NCBI GenBank assembly: GCA_003445125.1
Contig: DLVP01000212.1
Span: 1 to 5,599 of the forward strand
Direction: 5' to 3'
Origin: Oscillospiraceae bacterium
GTDB lineage: Bacteria; Bacillota; Clostridia; Oscillospirales; Ruminococcaceae
Length of the DNA stretch: 5,599 bases
Part shown: piece after piece, positions 1 to 5,598 of the stretch
How positions within the stretch are numbered: position 1 is the first letter of the stretch
Layout: each line of letters opens with the position of its first letter
Program-made: the position numbers and the translations under genes
The notes under the pieces: model-generated
Told to the model about the DNA's origin: nothing
Database searches by the model: none
The model's input: the letters and a program-made list of their open reading frames with translations, nothing else

Positions 1-427
1 GATCCAAAATGCGGCGTGCCTGCTGGGCATCCACAAGATTGATATCCACACAGCGCGGCGATGCCATTCCGTTGCTTACCCCGTGTTTTGTAATCTCATT
101 GAAGGTCACGCGGTTGGAATCTTTGAGATCCAATTTCAGAATTTGTGCCAAATGCCATGATATTGCTTCTCCTTCACGGTCAGGGTCGGTAGCAAGAAAT
201 ACTTTTTCGCTTTTCTTTGCCAAAGCCTTCAACTGATTGATCAGTGTGCTTTTCCCTTTGATTGCAATATATTTCGGTTCATATCCGTGTTCTACATCCA
301 CACCGAAAGTGCTTTTCGGCAGATCACGGACATGACCCATGGAAGCAACCACTTCAAAATCGTTGCCCAGGTATTTTTTTATGGTTTTTGCTTTTGCGGG
401 AGACTCCACAATAACAAGATTAGACAT
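1..427 (-). CDS. topA: DNA topoisomerase I (type IA), N-terminal part, cut by window edge
   Basis: Type IA topoisomerase I relaxes negatively supercoiled DNA by nicking and passing single strands in the nucleoid. Only the first 142 codons are present; the gene runs off the left edge. The visible part is the TOPRIM domain. The N-terminal [12 protein letters not shown] motif carries the conserved Glu (about residues 5-16), and DPDREGEAI (about 82-90) carries the Mg2+-binding DxDxE acidic triad. FNEIT and [11 protein letters not shown] near the end match the start of the domain that leads to the active-site region. The catalytic Tyr lies outside the window. The ATG start is supported by an AAAGGTGA ribosome binding site about 6 bases upstream and by the family's typical N-terminus. 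It follows dprA by 19 bases, the usual Firmicute dprA-topA order, so co-transcription is likely. Identity is essentially certain. Confidence 0.97.
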   Translation of the reverse strand, partial: MSNLVIVESPAKAKTIKKYLGNDFEVVASMGHVRDLPKSTFGVDVEHGYEPKYIAIKGKSTLINQLKALAKKSEKVFLATDPDREGEAISWHLAQILKLDLKDSNRVTFNEITKHGVSNGMASPRCVDINLVDAQQARRILD

Positions 428-446
428 GAAATTCACCTTTACGCTC

Positions 447-1634
447 TCAATTTTCAGGTAATGCCGTATATGTGTTGGATCCCGTTCGATGGATCCAGTC
501 TTCCAATTCCAACTCCGTTAAAACGCCGAGAACCGTTCCGATCGGAAGTTCGGAACGCTCCGCAAGTTCATCCGCGGTAAATTTGCCCGCTTTCAGTATA
601 TTATATACTGCTTTGGTATTCTCATCCATTCCTTCCGGCAAATCCACGGGTTTTAATATTGTTTTCTTTACTCCGTTTTTCGGATCCTGGCTCAGCACAT
701 CTTCGCTCGGTGCATATTCGTTTTTGGTCGGAATGGCTTCAAGGTTCAACTGTTCTGCATATTCTGTCAGATAATTCCGCAGAAAATCCACGGCATTTGT
801 AATGACATAGCCGCATTCTTTCAGCAACTCCATACCGCCGACGGCATTACTGTTGAAAATGTCATGCGGCACGACATACAGGTCTTTTCCCTGTTCCACC
901 GCGCTTCGTGCGGTAATCAAAGCACCACTGATACGCGGAGCTTCCACCAGAATCGTTCCTTTAGACAGTGCGGCAAGCACACGGTTGCGGTACGGAAAAT
1001 GCGCACGTTCCGGCCGTGAGAAAGGCGGAAATTCAGAAATCACCAAACCTTCTCTCATGATCCGATTTCTCAGATCTGCGTTTTGTGACGGGTAGTTGAC
1101 ATCCAGTCCCGCGCCGGCAACCGCAATAGTTTTTCCTCCCGCATCCAGCGCACCGCCATGCGACCACGAATCGATCCCGAGTGCATATCCGCTTACGATG
1201 ACCACTCCGGCTTTCGCCAGATCGTAACTGAGTTTATATGCCGCACGTGTGGCATACTTCGTTGCCTGACGTGTACCGACCATTGTTGCTTTCACGGGAA
1301 GATTCAAAAGGCTTTGATCACCGACGGTATACAGAACCATCGGTACTCCGCAGATACCGAGCAAGCATTTCGGAAACATCGGCATGTCCGGTGTCAGAAT
1401 TCCGAAGCCGAACCGCTCACAGTCGGAAATTATTTTATCGGCAGCAGTCAACGGAACGCTTTTCAATCCGATACAGTCACGCGGTTGCAGAATCGGAACC
1501 TCGTGTTCGATATCGGCACGGTGTTCGTAGATATCTTTCGGCGTTTCAAAAGCAGCCAACAATGCGTCCGAACGGTCACTTGCCATTCCGATTGCCTTTT
1601 GCAGCCATATCCAGTACTTTGTCATCGAATCCAT
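447..1634 (-). CDS. dprA: DNA-processing protein DprA (Smf)
   Basis: DprA binds incoming single-stranded DNA during natural transformation and loads RecA onto it in the cytoplasm. The 395-residue protein has a short helical N-terminal region, then the extended Rossmann fold: VGTR (119-122), SGYALGID (148-155), GLDVNYP (about 176-182), FPYRNR (213-218) and [12 protein letters not shown] (231-242). A charged linker (about 284-333) leads to a C-terminal winged-helix domain (about 334-393), which many Firmicute DprAs carry. One oddity is VVPHD at 254-258, where the family normally has a VPG; otherwise the motifs are intact. I chose the ATG at 1634, which overlaps the stop of the upstream methyltransferase gene in TAATG. 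An in-frame ATG three codons later (1625) is the alternative. A longer reading from 1730 would overlap the conserved end of the methyltransferase and is unlikely. The gene is found in many non-competent bacteria too, so its presence alone does not prove transformability. Confidence 0.95.
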   Translation of the reverse strand: MDSMTKYWIWLQKAIGMASDRSDALLAAFETPKDIYEHRADIEHEVPILQPRDCIGLKSVPLTAADKIISDCERFGFGILTPDMPMFPKCLLGICGVPMVLYTVGDQSLLNLPVKATMVGTRQATKYATRAAYKLSYDLAKAGVVIVSGYALGIDSWSHGGALDAGGKTIAVAGAGLDVNYPSQNADLRNRIMREGLVISEFPPFSRPERAHFPYRNRVLAALSKGTILVEAPRISGALITARSAVEQGKDLYVVPHDIFNSNAVGGMELLKECGYVITNAVDFLRNYLTEYAEQLNLEAIPTKNEYAPSEDVLSQDPKNGVKKTILKPVDLPEGMDENTKAVYNILKAGKFTADELAERSELPIGTVLGVLTELELEDWIHRTGSNTYTALPEN

Positions 1635-2419
1635 TATTTCATCATTTCCCACATGATTATATTTGCGGCACTTGCAGCATTCAATGACTCTGCATTGCCC
1701 TTCATCGGGATCATCAACACCTTGTCGCAAGCGGAAATGACCTCCTGCGGCAATCCGTTTGCCTCGTTTCCGATCAATACCATAGCTTTTTCCGGAAAAG
1801 AAACCGTTCCGAGTTTTACACTGTCATTCCGCAAAGCCGCCGCATAAACCGAAAATCCCTTTTGCTGAAAATCGCGAACGAGTTCAATCGGGTTTTCAAC
1901 ATTATAAATCGGCAATCGAAATAAAGACCCCATCGTACTGCGCAGCACCTTCGGGCTGTATACATCCGGGCAATCCGAGGTCATCAGCACTCCGGTTATT
2001 CCCAGCGCTTCCGCAGTCCGAATAATTGTTCCGACGTTTCCGGGGTCTTGCAGAGACACCAGAAAAAGAAAACGACCATACTCTATTTTACCAGTATTCA
2101 CCGTTTTGTCAAGAGCGGCAAACACTGCAAATACTCCTTGAGGTGTTTGCGTATCCGAAATTTTTTCAGAAAGCTCTTCCGTAATCAAATACTGCCGTGC
2201 ACATTGCGCTGTCAATTGTTGCCATTCGTCGGGAAATTTTTTAACGAAATGTTCGGTAGCAAATATGGATTCCGGAATCATGCCGCTGCGAACCGCATCA
2301 CAGCACAGCCGCAGTCCTTCGGCAACAAAAAGCCCGGTTTTCTGGCGTTCTTTTTTGGACGACACCAATTTGCACAATTGTTTATATCGGCTGTTTTCTT
2401 TACTGGTAATCGCTTCCAT
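1634..2419 (-). CDS. TrmH/SpoU-family RNA 2'-O-ribose methyltransferase (RlmB/YsgA-like)
   Basis: This enzyme of the SPOUT superfamily transfers a methyl group from S-adenosylmethionine to a ribose 2'-OH in RNA. The 261-residue protein has an N-terminal substrate-binding domain (about 1-105; GLFVAEGLRL at 29-38 is typical). The knotted catalytic domain carries all three SpoU motifs: motif 1 LQDPGNVGTIIRTAEALG (123-140, with the conserved Asn and Arg), motif 2 VLIGNEANGLP (214-224, with the conserved Glu), and motif 3 IPMKGNAESLNAASAA (237-252). Length is normal for the family. The layout resembles Bacillus YsgA, reported to methylate the 23S rRNA A-loop (RlmP), but the exact target cannot be read from sequence alone, so no symbol is given. 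The ATG has AAGGAG 5 bases upstream. The gene lies just behind the rplT terminator, and its TAA stop overlaps the dprA ATG by one base, suggesting coupled translation. Confidence 0.92.
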   Translation of the reverse strand: MEAITSKENSRYKQLCKLVSSKKERQKTGLFVAEGLRLCCDAVRSGMIPESIFATEHFVKKFPDEWQQLTAQCARQYLITEELSEKISDTQTPQGVFAVFAALDKTVNTGKIEYGRFLFLVSLQDPGNVGTIIRTAEALGITGVLMTSDCPDVYSPKVLRSTMGSLFRLPIYNVENPIELVRDFQQKGFSVYAAALRNDSVKLGTVSFPEKAMVLIGNEANGLPQEVISACDKVLMIPMKGNAESLNAASAANIIMWEMMK

Positions 2420-2432
2420 ATAGACTCCTTAT

Positions 2433-2462
2433 AAAAAAACGCCTGCCGGATCGGCAAGCGTT
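2433..2462 (-). terminator. Rho-independent terminator after rplT
   Basis: On the minus strand, an 11-bp stem (arms 2462-2452 and 2448-2438, one G-U wobble) with a 3-base loop is followed by a run of seven T (2439-2433), two of them within the stem. It starts 7 bases after the rplT stop and ends just before the Shine-Dalgarno of the methyltransferase gene. The opposite strand lacks a T-run after the stem, so it acts in one direction only. It should end most infC-rpmI-rplT transcripts; leakage could supply some message for the methyltransferase-dprA-topA group. Confidence 0.9.
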
Positions 2463-2469
2463 CTCTGAC

Positions 2470-2823
2470 TTATAAAGCAGCTTTTGCCTTCTCGACAAGA
2501 GAAGTAAAGCCGGCAACATCATTGATCGCAATCTCGGAAAGCATTTTTCTGTTCAGAGTTACGTTTGCTTTCTTCAGACCGTTCATGAAAGTGGAATAGT
2601 TAATATCATTCATACGGCAAGCCGCAGAAATTCTCGCAATCCAGAGGCTTCTGTAATTGCGTTTTTTCTGCTTACGTCCGATAAACGCATATTGACCGGA
2701 TTTCATGACAGCCTGTTTAGCCATCTTAAAATGGGCACTCTTTGCTCCGAAATAGCCTTTTGCCAGTTTCAGGACTTTCTTTCTTCTCTTGCGCGTCATC
2801 ATTGCGCCTTTAATACGAGCCAT
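2470..2823 (-). CDS. rplT: 50S ribosomal protein L20
   Basis: L20 is an early assembly protein of the large ribosomal subunit that binds 23S rRNA domain II. In this operon type it is also the autoregulator, binding the infC leader RNA. The protein is 117 residues, the usual length. The very basic N-terminal tail (residues 1-25, with [19 protein letters not shown]) threads into rRNA. The C-terminal RNA-binding domain shows the family signature around [15 protein letters not shown] (56-70) and ends in [10 protein letters not shown]. The ATG start is set by GGAGG 10 bases upstream and by the family's MARIKG start. It follows rpmI by 29 bases and is the last gene before an intrinsic terminator. 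Identity is certain from motif and position. Confidence 0.99.
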   Translation of the reverse strand: MARIKGAMMTRKRRKKVLKLAKGYFGAKSAHFKMAKQAVMKSGQYAFIGRKQKKRNYRSLWIARISAACRMNDINYSTFMNGLKKANVTLNRKMLSEIAINDVAGFTSLVEKAKAAL

Positions 2824-2852
2824 GTATGTTCAACCTCCGATTCAATTAAAAT

Positions 2853-3050
2853 TTATTTGTAAGGAATAAGTGCTTTCAGCGCTCTGACATTGGTCTTATC
2901 CGCATAAGCCGCAGAACGAAGACCTCTCTTGCGCTTGGTGTTCTTCTTTGTCAAAATGTGGGACTTGAAAGCATGTGCGCGCTTTACCTTACCGTTTTTG
3001 GTGAGATTGAAACGTTTTTTTGCTCCGCTGTTTGTCTTAAGCTTCGGCAT
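2853..3050 (-). CDS. rpmI: 50S ribosomal protein L35
   Basis: Small basic protein (65 residues, full length) of the large ribosomal subunit. It shows the family pattern [14 protein letters not shown] at the N-terminus, then K-R-rich [15 protein letters not shown] (about 31-45), and ends in LIPYK. It sits between infC and rplT as in most bacteria, 24 bases after infC and 29 before rplT. A strong AAGGAGG ribosome binding site about 9 bases upstream supports the ATG. It is expected to be co-regulated with L20 through the infC leader. Confidence 0.99.
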   Translation of the reverse strand: MPKLKTNSGAKKRFNLTKNGKVKRAHAFKSHILTKKNTKRKRGLRSAAYADKTNVRALKALIPYK

Positions 3051-3074
3051 TTTGAAACTCCTCCTTAAATCTTC

Positions 3075-3590
3075 TTATTTGGCGGGCTTTGCTGACAGGA
3101 ACATCACCAGATTGCGACCTTCCATTTTCGGCTGCTTGTCTACAACTCCGACTTCGGAACACTGCTCTGCGAAGCGATTCATCAGATCATTTCCGAGTTC
3201 CGGATGAGCAAGCTCTCTTCCGCGATACTTGATACTGACCTTCACCTTGTCTCCGCCTTTAAGGAACTTCACGGCATTGTTTGCCTTGGTATTGAAATCG
3301 TGAACATCGATGTTCAAAGACATACGAACTTCTTTAATTTCAATAATTTTCTGGTTTTTCTTTGCCTCTTTTTCCTTTTTTGCCTGTTCAAATCTGTATT
3401 TCCCGTAATCCATAATGCGGCAAACGGGCGGAACCGCCTGCGGTGCGATTTTTACAAGATCAAGATTCTTCTGAACAGCAAGCTTTTGTGCATCTTTCGA
3501 CGACATAATTCCGAGCTGTGATCCATCATCGCCGATAACACGAATTTCTTTATCGGTGATTTCTTCGTTGATTAGCAATTCCTTGCTGAT
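3075..3590 (-). CDS. infC: Translation initiation factor IF-3, probable rare ATC start
   Basis: IF3 binds the 30S subunit, prevents premature 50S joining and checks the start codon-initiator tRNA match. The 171-residue protein has the IF3 N-domain (about 5-75, including APQAVPPVCRIMDYGKYRF), the lysine-rich linker with EQAKKEKEAKKNQK (about 68-81), and the C-domain (about 82-168) ending in MEGRNLVMFLSAKP. No ATG exists near the expected N-terminus. I chose ATC (3590-3588) because GGGGGTG (3604-3598) lies 7 bases upstream, an ideal spacing, and this gives MSKELLINEEI, the normal family N-terminus. A TTG two codons upstream (3596) would have a 1-base spacing, so it is less likely. In Escherichia coli infC starts with AUU, through which IF3 represses its own translation. 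An ATC start would allow the same control here, in addition to the upstream leader. It is the first gene of infC-rpmI-rplT. Confidence 0.95.
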   Translation of the reverse strand: MSKELLINEEITDKEIRVIGDDGSQLGIMSSKDAQKLAVQKNLDLVKIAPQAVPPVCRIMDYGKYRFEQAKKEKEAKKNQKIIEIKEVRMSLNIDVHDFNTKANNAVKFLKGGDKVKVSIKYRGRELAHPELGNDLMNRFAEQCSEVGVVDKQPKMEGRNLVMFLSAKPAK

Positions 3591-3597
3591 AGTCAAA

Positions 3598-3604
3598 CAC
3601 CCCC
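3598..3604 (-). promoter_or_regulatory. Ribosome binding site that decides the infC start
   Basis: GGGGGTG on the minus strand can pair over 7 positions with the 16S anti-Shine-Dalgarno core CCUCCAC (one G-U pair). It lies 7 bases before ATC at 3590 but only 1 base before the TTG at 3596. The spacing therefore favours ATC as the true initiation codon. Confidence 0.75.
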
Positions 3605-3618
3605 AAAGCCCTTTTCAT

Positions 3619-3654
3619 AAAAATAAATGCACAGACAGTTTACCCGTCTGTGCA
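3619..3654 (-). terminator. Leader terminator (attenuator) upstream of infC
   Basis: A perfect 9-bp stem TGCACAGAC/GTCTGTGCA (3654-3646 and 3636-3628) with a 9-base loop is followed by TTTATTTTT (3627-3619). It lies between the promoter and infC, so it must be bypassed for the operon to be expressed, as expected for transcription attenuation. It may also stop transcripts coming from the upstream channel gene, which has no terminator of its own. Confidence 0.85.
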
Positions 3655-3734
3655 CAAAAAAATCTGTGTATGAACCGTGCCTGACAACAGTCGGCAGGTG
3701 AGAACGGATAAAGTTCTGCTTCGTTTACCGATAC

Positions 3735-3763
3735 AGTATATCACCGTTTTTCCCGTTTGTCAA
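3735..3763 (-). promoter_or_regulatory. Sigma-A promoter of infC-rpmI-rplT
   Basis: Minus-strand TTGACA (3763-3758, perfect -35), a 17-base spacer and TATACT (3740-3735, 5 of 6 for -10) predict a start around 3729-3727. This is the best vegetative promoter match in the window, fitting a ribosomal-protein operon. It begins 16 bases after the stop codon of the channel gene. Confidence 0.9.
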
Positions 3764-3779
3764 GCGTTTCTTGCATTTT

Positions 3780-4619
3780 TTATTGTTTTTCTTTTGGCGT
3801 ATTGACCGTAACCTGCGGATACGGAATGGTGATGCCTGCCGCATCAAACGCTGCCTTCACTTTTTCATACATATCATAATTCAAATCCCAGTAGTTCTGC
3901 TTTTCCACCCACACCTTTACCGCAATATCCACCGAGCTTGCCGAATGTGCGCACATACGCACGGTGGCTTTTTCCGGGTGAATCGCCAACGGGTTATCTG
4001 CGATCACCTTTTCAATGACCGCTTTGGCCTTTTCAAAATCGTCGTCATAACCGATTGAAAACACAAGGTCAAGGCGCAGTTCATTTTCTGCCGTATAATT
4101 CATGATCACGGCATTTGCCATTTGACTGTTCGGAATATACACGTGTTTGTTGTCGTACATGGTGAGATAGGTATAAAACATATCAATGTCCTTAACAATT
4201 CCCTCGTGGTCGCCGACAGTAACATAATCGCCGATTTTAAAAGGCTTCGTTGAAAGGAGCTGGAGTCCGCCGATGAAATTTTTCACAAGATCCTGTACTG
4301 CCAAGGAAACGCCCAAGCTTGCCACGCTTGTGATTGCCACCGCACCGGTAACATCCAGACCAAGCGCTGACGCCGCCATAAATAGGAACAGCGTATAAAG
4401 TAAAATTTTGATCACTGCCAGCAACATTCCCTGGGCGTTTACGGGAATTTTTGACATTTCCAGCGCACGTACCGTCAGACGCGTCAAAAATTTCACCAGA
4501 AAATAGCCCACCACCAGAATAACCGCCGCCACCAACAAATCGGCAATGTGTCCGGAAATATAATCAATTGCCTTCTGAAAAAAAGACTCTCCGGAAGGCG
4601 TTTCCATACGGTGATACAT
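3780..4619 (-). CDS. MscS-family small-conductance mechanosensitive channel
   Basis: Inner-membrane channel that opens on membrane tension and releases solutes during hypo-osmotic shock; family members assemble as heptamers. The 279-residue protein is close to the size of Escherichia coli MscS. Three membrane segments are visible: about 26-45, 66-87 and 89-113. The third is the glycine/alanine-rich pore helix with SLGVSLAVQDLVKNFIGG (about 101-118). It is followed by KPFKIGDYV (125-133) of the beta domain, IPNSQM (162-167), and the alpha/beta C-domain ending in AFDAAGITIPYPQ (about 257-269). The ATG at 4619 is supported by AAGGAGG 6 bases upstream, inside the end of the preceding AraC-type gene, whose stop is one base away. 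Coupled translation with that regulator is likely. There is no terminator after the gene; the infC promoter begins 16 bases on. Family is certain; the exact physiological trigger is not visible. Confidence 0.94.
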   Translation of the reverse strand: MYHRMETPSGESFFQKAIDYISGHIADLLVAAVILVVGYFLVKFLTRLTVRALEMSKIPVNAQGMLLAVIKILLYTLFLFMAASALGLDVTGAVAITSVASLGVSLAVQDLVKNFIGGLQLLSTKPFKIGDYVTVGDHEGIVKDIDMFYTYLTMYDNKHVYIPNSQMANAVIMNYTAENELRLDLVFSIGYDDDFEKAKAVIEKVIADNPLAIHPEKATVRMCAHSASSVDIAVKVWVEKQNYWDLNYDMYEKVKAAFDAAGITIPYPQVTVNTPKEKQ

Positions 4620-4620
4620 C

Positions 4621-5457
4621 TTATACCTCCTTATTTTTCTGCTGTTCGACATATCGGCTCGGCGGAACACCTTTGATTTTTTTGAAAACTCTCGAAAAAT
4701 ACAGCGGGTCGTTGAACCCCACCGAGTTGGCGATTCCGTTTATACTCAAGTCGCTGTTCTTCAGCAAGGAACACGCTTTATTGATGCGGAACTTTGTCAA
4801 AAATTCATTGGGGGAAGCCGAAAGATTCTGCACAAAAATCCGATGCAGATGGCTGCGGCTGAGTCCCACATTCTCGGCAATATCTTCCACGCCGATATTT
4901 CCCGAATAGTTATACTGAATATACTTCAACGCTTTTTCAATATAAGAATGGTTGCCGAGTTCTCCGCGTTTTCCCTGCTCGGAAAGCTCAATGAGCTGCG
5001 AAAGAAAAAGATACAGATAACCGGTCATGCGGCTTTCGTCATAAACTTCCCGTCCGGCACCGTGATAGATATTCAGAATTCCTTCTCTTACCGCACGGTT
5101 TCCGCGGCAGGAAATCACCGGATTATTCCGTGAAAAGTCCGTCAGATGCAGCAGACGATCCGCTTCAATGCCGTTAAAGCCGACCCAAGCGTATTCCCAG
5201 GGGTTCACATCATCCGCGATATATGAAACCTCCTGCGAAGGATAAATAATAAAAAGCTGTCCTGCACTGAGAGAATACGTGCGGTTATCCACCGAAAAGG
5301 TTCCTTCGCCGGACATCACATAGTGAATCAGATAATGATCCCGCACCGCCGGTCCCCATCCGCACAGCGGAGAGCATTGCTGAATCCCGCTGTTATATAC
5401 GGTCAGGCACATATTTTCACGAGTGCTTGTTTTAAAAGCATACTTGAATTCCCGCAC
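4621..5457 (-). CDS. AraC-family transcriptional regulator with N-terminal cupin sensor domain
   Basis: Cytoplasmic DNA-binding regulator, 278 residues. The N-terminal half is an AraC-type cupin ligand domain. GPAVRDHYLIHYVMSGEGTF (about 35-54) and the following YSLSAGQLFIIYP stretch (about 61-73) are typical of Firmicute regulators of sugar-utilisation genes. The C-terminal part (about 174-274) has two helix-turn-helix motifs, VEDIAENVGLSRSHLHRIF (190-208) and INGIANSVGFNDPLYFSRVF (239-258), and ends in GVPPSRYV. The start is taken as GTG at 5457, giving MREFKYAFK, because a purine-rich AAGGGGGG/GGAG ribosome site lies 5-7 bases upstream. A TTG at 5478 would be almost at the predicted transcription start and has no ribosome site. 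The next gene, an MscS channel, begins one base after its stop. The ligand is unknown; a sugar or oligosaccharide is only inferred from the subfamily. A divergent gene outside the window is a plausible target. Confidence 0.93.
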   Translation of the reverse strand: MREFKYAFKTSTRENMCLTVYNSGIQQCSPLCGWGPAVRDHYLIHYVMSGEGTFSVDNRTYSLSAGQLFIIYPSQEVSYIADDVNPWEYAWVGFNGIEADRLLHLTDFSRNNPVISCRGNRAVREGILNIYHGAGREVYDESRMTGYLYLFLSQLIELSEQGKRGELGNHSYIEKALKYIQYNYSGNIGVEDIAENVGLSRSHLHRIFVQNLSASPNEFLTKFRINKACSLLKNSDLSINGIANSVGFNDPLYFSRVFKKIKGVPPSRYVEQQKNKEV

Positions 5458-5460
5458 GTA

Positions 5461-5472
5461 CTCTCCCCCCTT
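5461..5472 (-). promoter_or_regulatory. Ribosome binding site fixing the GTG start of the AraC-type gene
   Basis: The purine run AAGGGGGGAGAG on the minus strand ends 3 bases before GTG at 5457. Its AAGGGGG and GGAG parts pair with the 16S anti-Shine-Dalgarno at 5-7 bases spacing. No comparable signal precedes the upstream TTG at 5478. Confidence 0.65.
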
Positions 5473-5487
5473 CGGCAAATTATTTTA

Positions 5488-5516
5488 ATCATAGCACATT
5501 CTTTCCGAAAAAACAA
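5488..5516 (-). promoter_or_regulatory. Promoter of the AraC-mscS pair (extended -10)
   Basis: Minus-strand TTGTTT (5516-5511), a 17-base spacer, and TATGAT (5493-5488, 5 of 6) preceded by TGC, an extended -10 element. The predicted start is near 5481, giving a short leader of about 24 bases before the GTG start. It would transcribe the regulator and the channel gene together. Confidence 0.7.
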
Positions 5517-5535
5517 CGGTCTTTGTTAAAATTTG

Positions 5536-5592
5536 CAACAATTGTCCATATCAATTACACAAAAACGACTTGAAAAAACGTTTGAATTGTTG
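5536..5592. repeat. 8-bp inverted repeat, possible operator half-sites
   Basis: CAACAATT at 5536-5543 is repeated in inverted form as AATTGTTG at 5585-5592, about 49 bases centre to centre. The second copy lies in the spacer of the outward-facing promoter candidate and touches its -10 box. The placement is compatible with control by the adjacent AraC-type regulator, but the region is AT-rich and a chance occurrence is possible. Confidence 0.35.
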
Positions 5593-5598
5593 TATGCT
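5570..5598 (+). promoter_or_regulatory. Candidate divergent promoter facing out of the window
   Basis: Plus-strand TTGAAA (5570-5575, 4 of 6), a 17-base spacer and TATGCT (5593-5598) lie back to back with the AraC-type gene's promoter. A divergently transcribed target gene to the right is implied but not visible. The match is moderate, and the -10 box ends one base before the window edge. Confidence 0.5.

Larger units (their letters stand above)
3591..3729 (-). promoter_or_regulatory. infC-rpmI-rplT leader RNA (L20 leader candidate)
   Basis: About 140 bases of 5' untranslated RNA lie between the predicted transcription start (around 3729) and the infC start. Reading on the minus strand there are three hairpins. 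P1 is AGAAC/GTTCT with a 7-base loop (3717-3701). P2 is an irregular stem (3699-3674) of three helices, ACC/GGT, TGCC/GGCA and GAC/GTC, with single-base bulges at C3677 and A3682 and a TGTT loop. Last comes an intrinsic terminator (3654-3619). The segment 3671-3663 can pair with the 3' arm of the terminator, a possible antiterminator. Genes infC-rpmI-rplT behind a structured leader with a terminator is the arrangement of the known L20 leader of Firmicutes, where excess L20 reduces expression. The assignment rests on context and folding read by eye, not on a covariance-model match. Confidence 0.8.

Noticed and set aside
477..496. Two GGATCC sites 14 bases apart, and the window starting with GATCC, as a cloning junction
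   Set aside because: dprA reads through both sites and a third at 682 without a break, and topA is intact up to the edge. These are ordinary 6-bp words in coding sequence.
1635..1730. Longer dprA reading starting at 1730
   Set aside because: The extra 32 residues are unrelated to DprA and overlap in another frame the conserved motif 3 of the RNA methyltransferase. The TAATG start at 1634 fits better.
1158..1847. Plus-strand open frame of 229 codons
   Set aside because: It is antisense to dprA and the methyltransferase, shows no recognisable motif, and has no ribosome site. It is a shadow of the real genes.
3656..3662. Run of seven T on the minus strand in the infC leader as a first terminator
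   Set aside because: The P2 hairpin ends 11 bases before it, too far for an intrinsic terminator. The perfect hairpin downstream is the real one.
3764..3779. CAAG/CTTG hairpin after the channel gene as a terminator
   Set aside because: The stem is only 4 bp, no T-run follows, and it overlaps the infC -35 box.
5458..5478. TTG start of the AraC-type gene at 5478
   Set aside because: It would lie about 3 bases from the predicted transcription start and has no Shine-Dalgarno. GTG at 5457 has a good one.
5570..5586. Catabolite-control (cre-like) site around the ACG in the divergent region
   Set aside because: The spacing between TG and the central CG and the missing CA half do not fit the cre consensus; only a short AAACGTTT palindrome is present.
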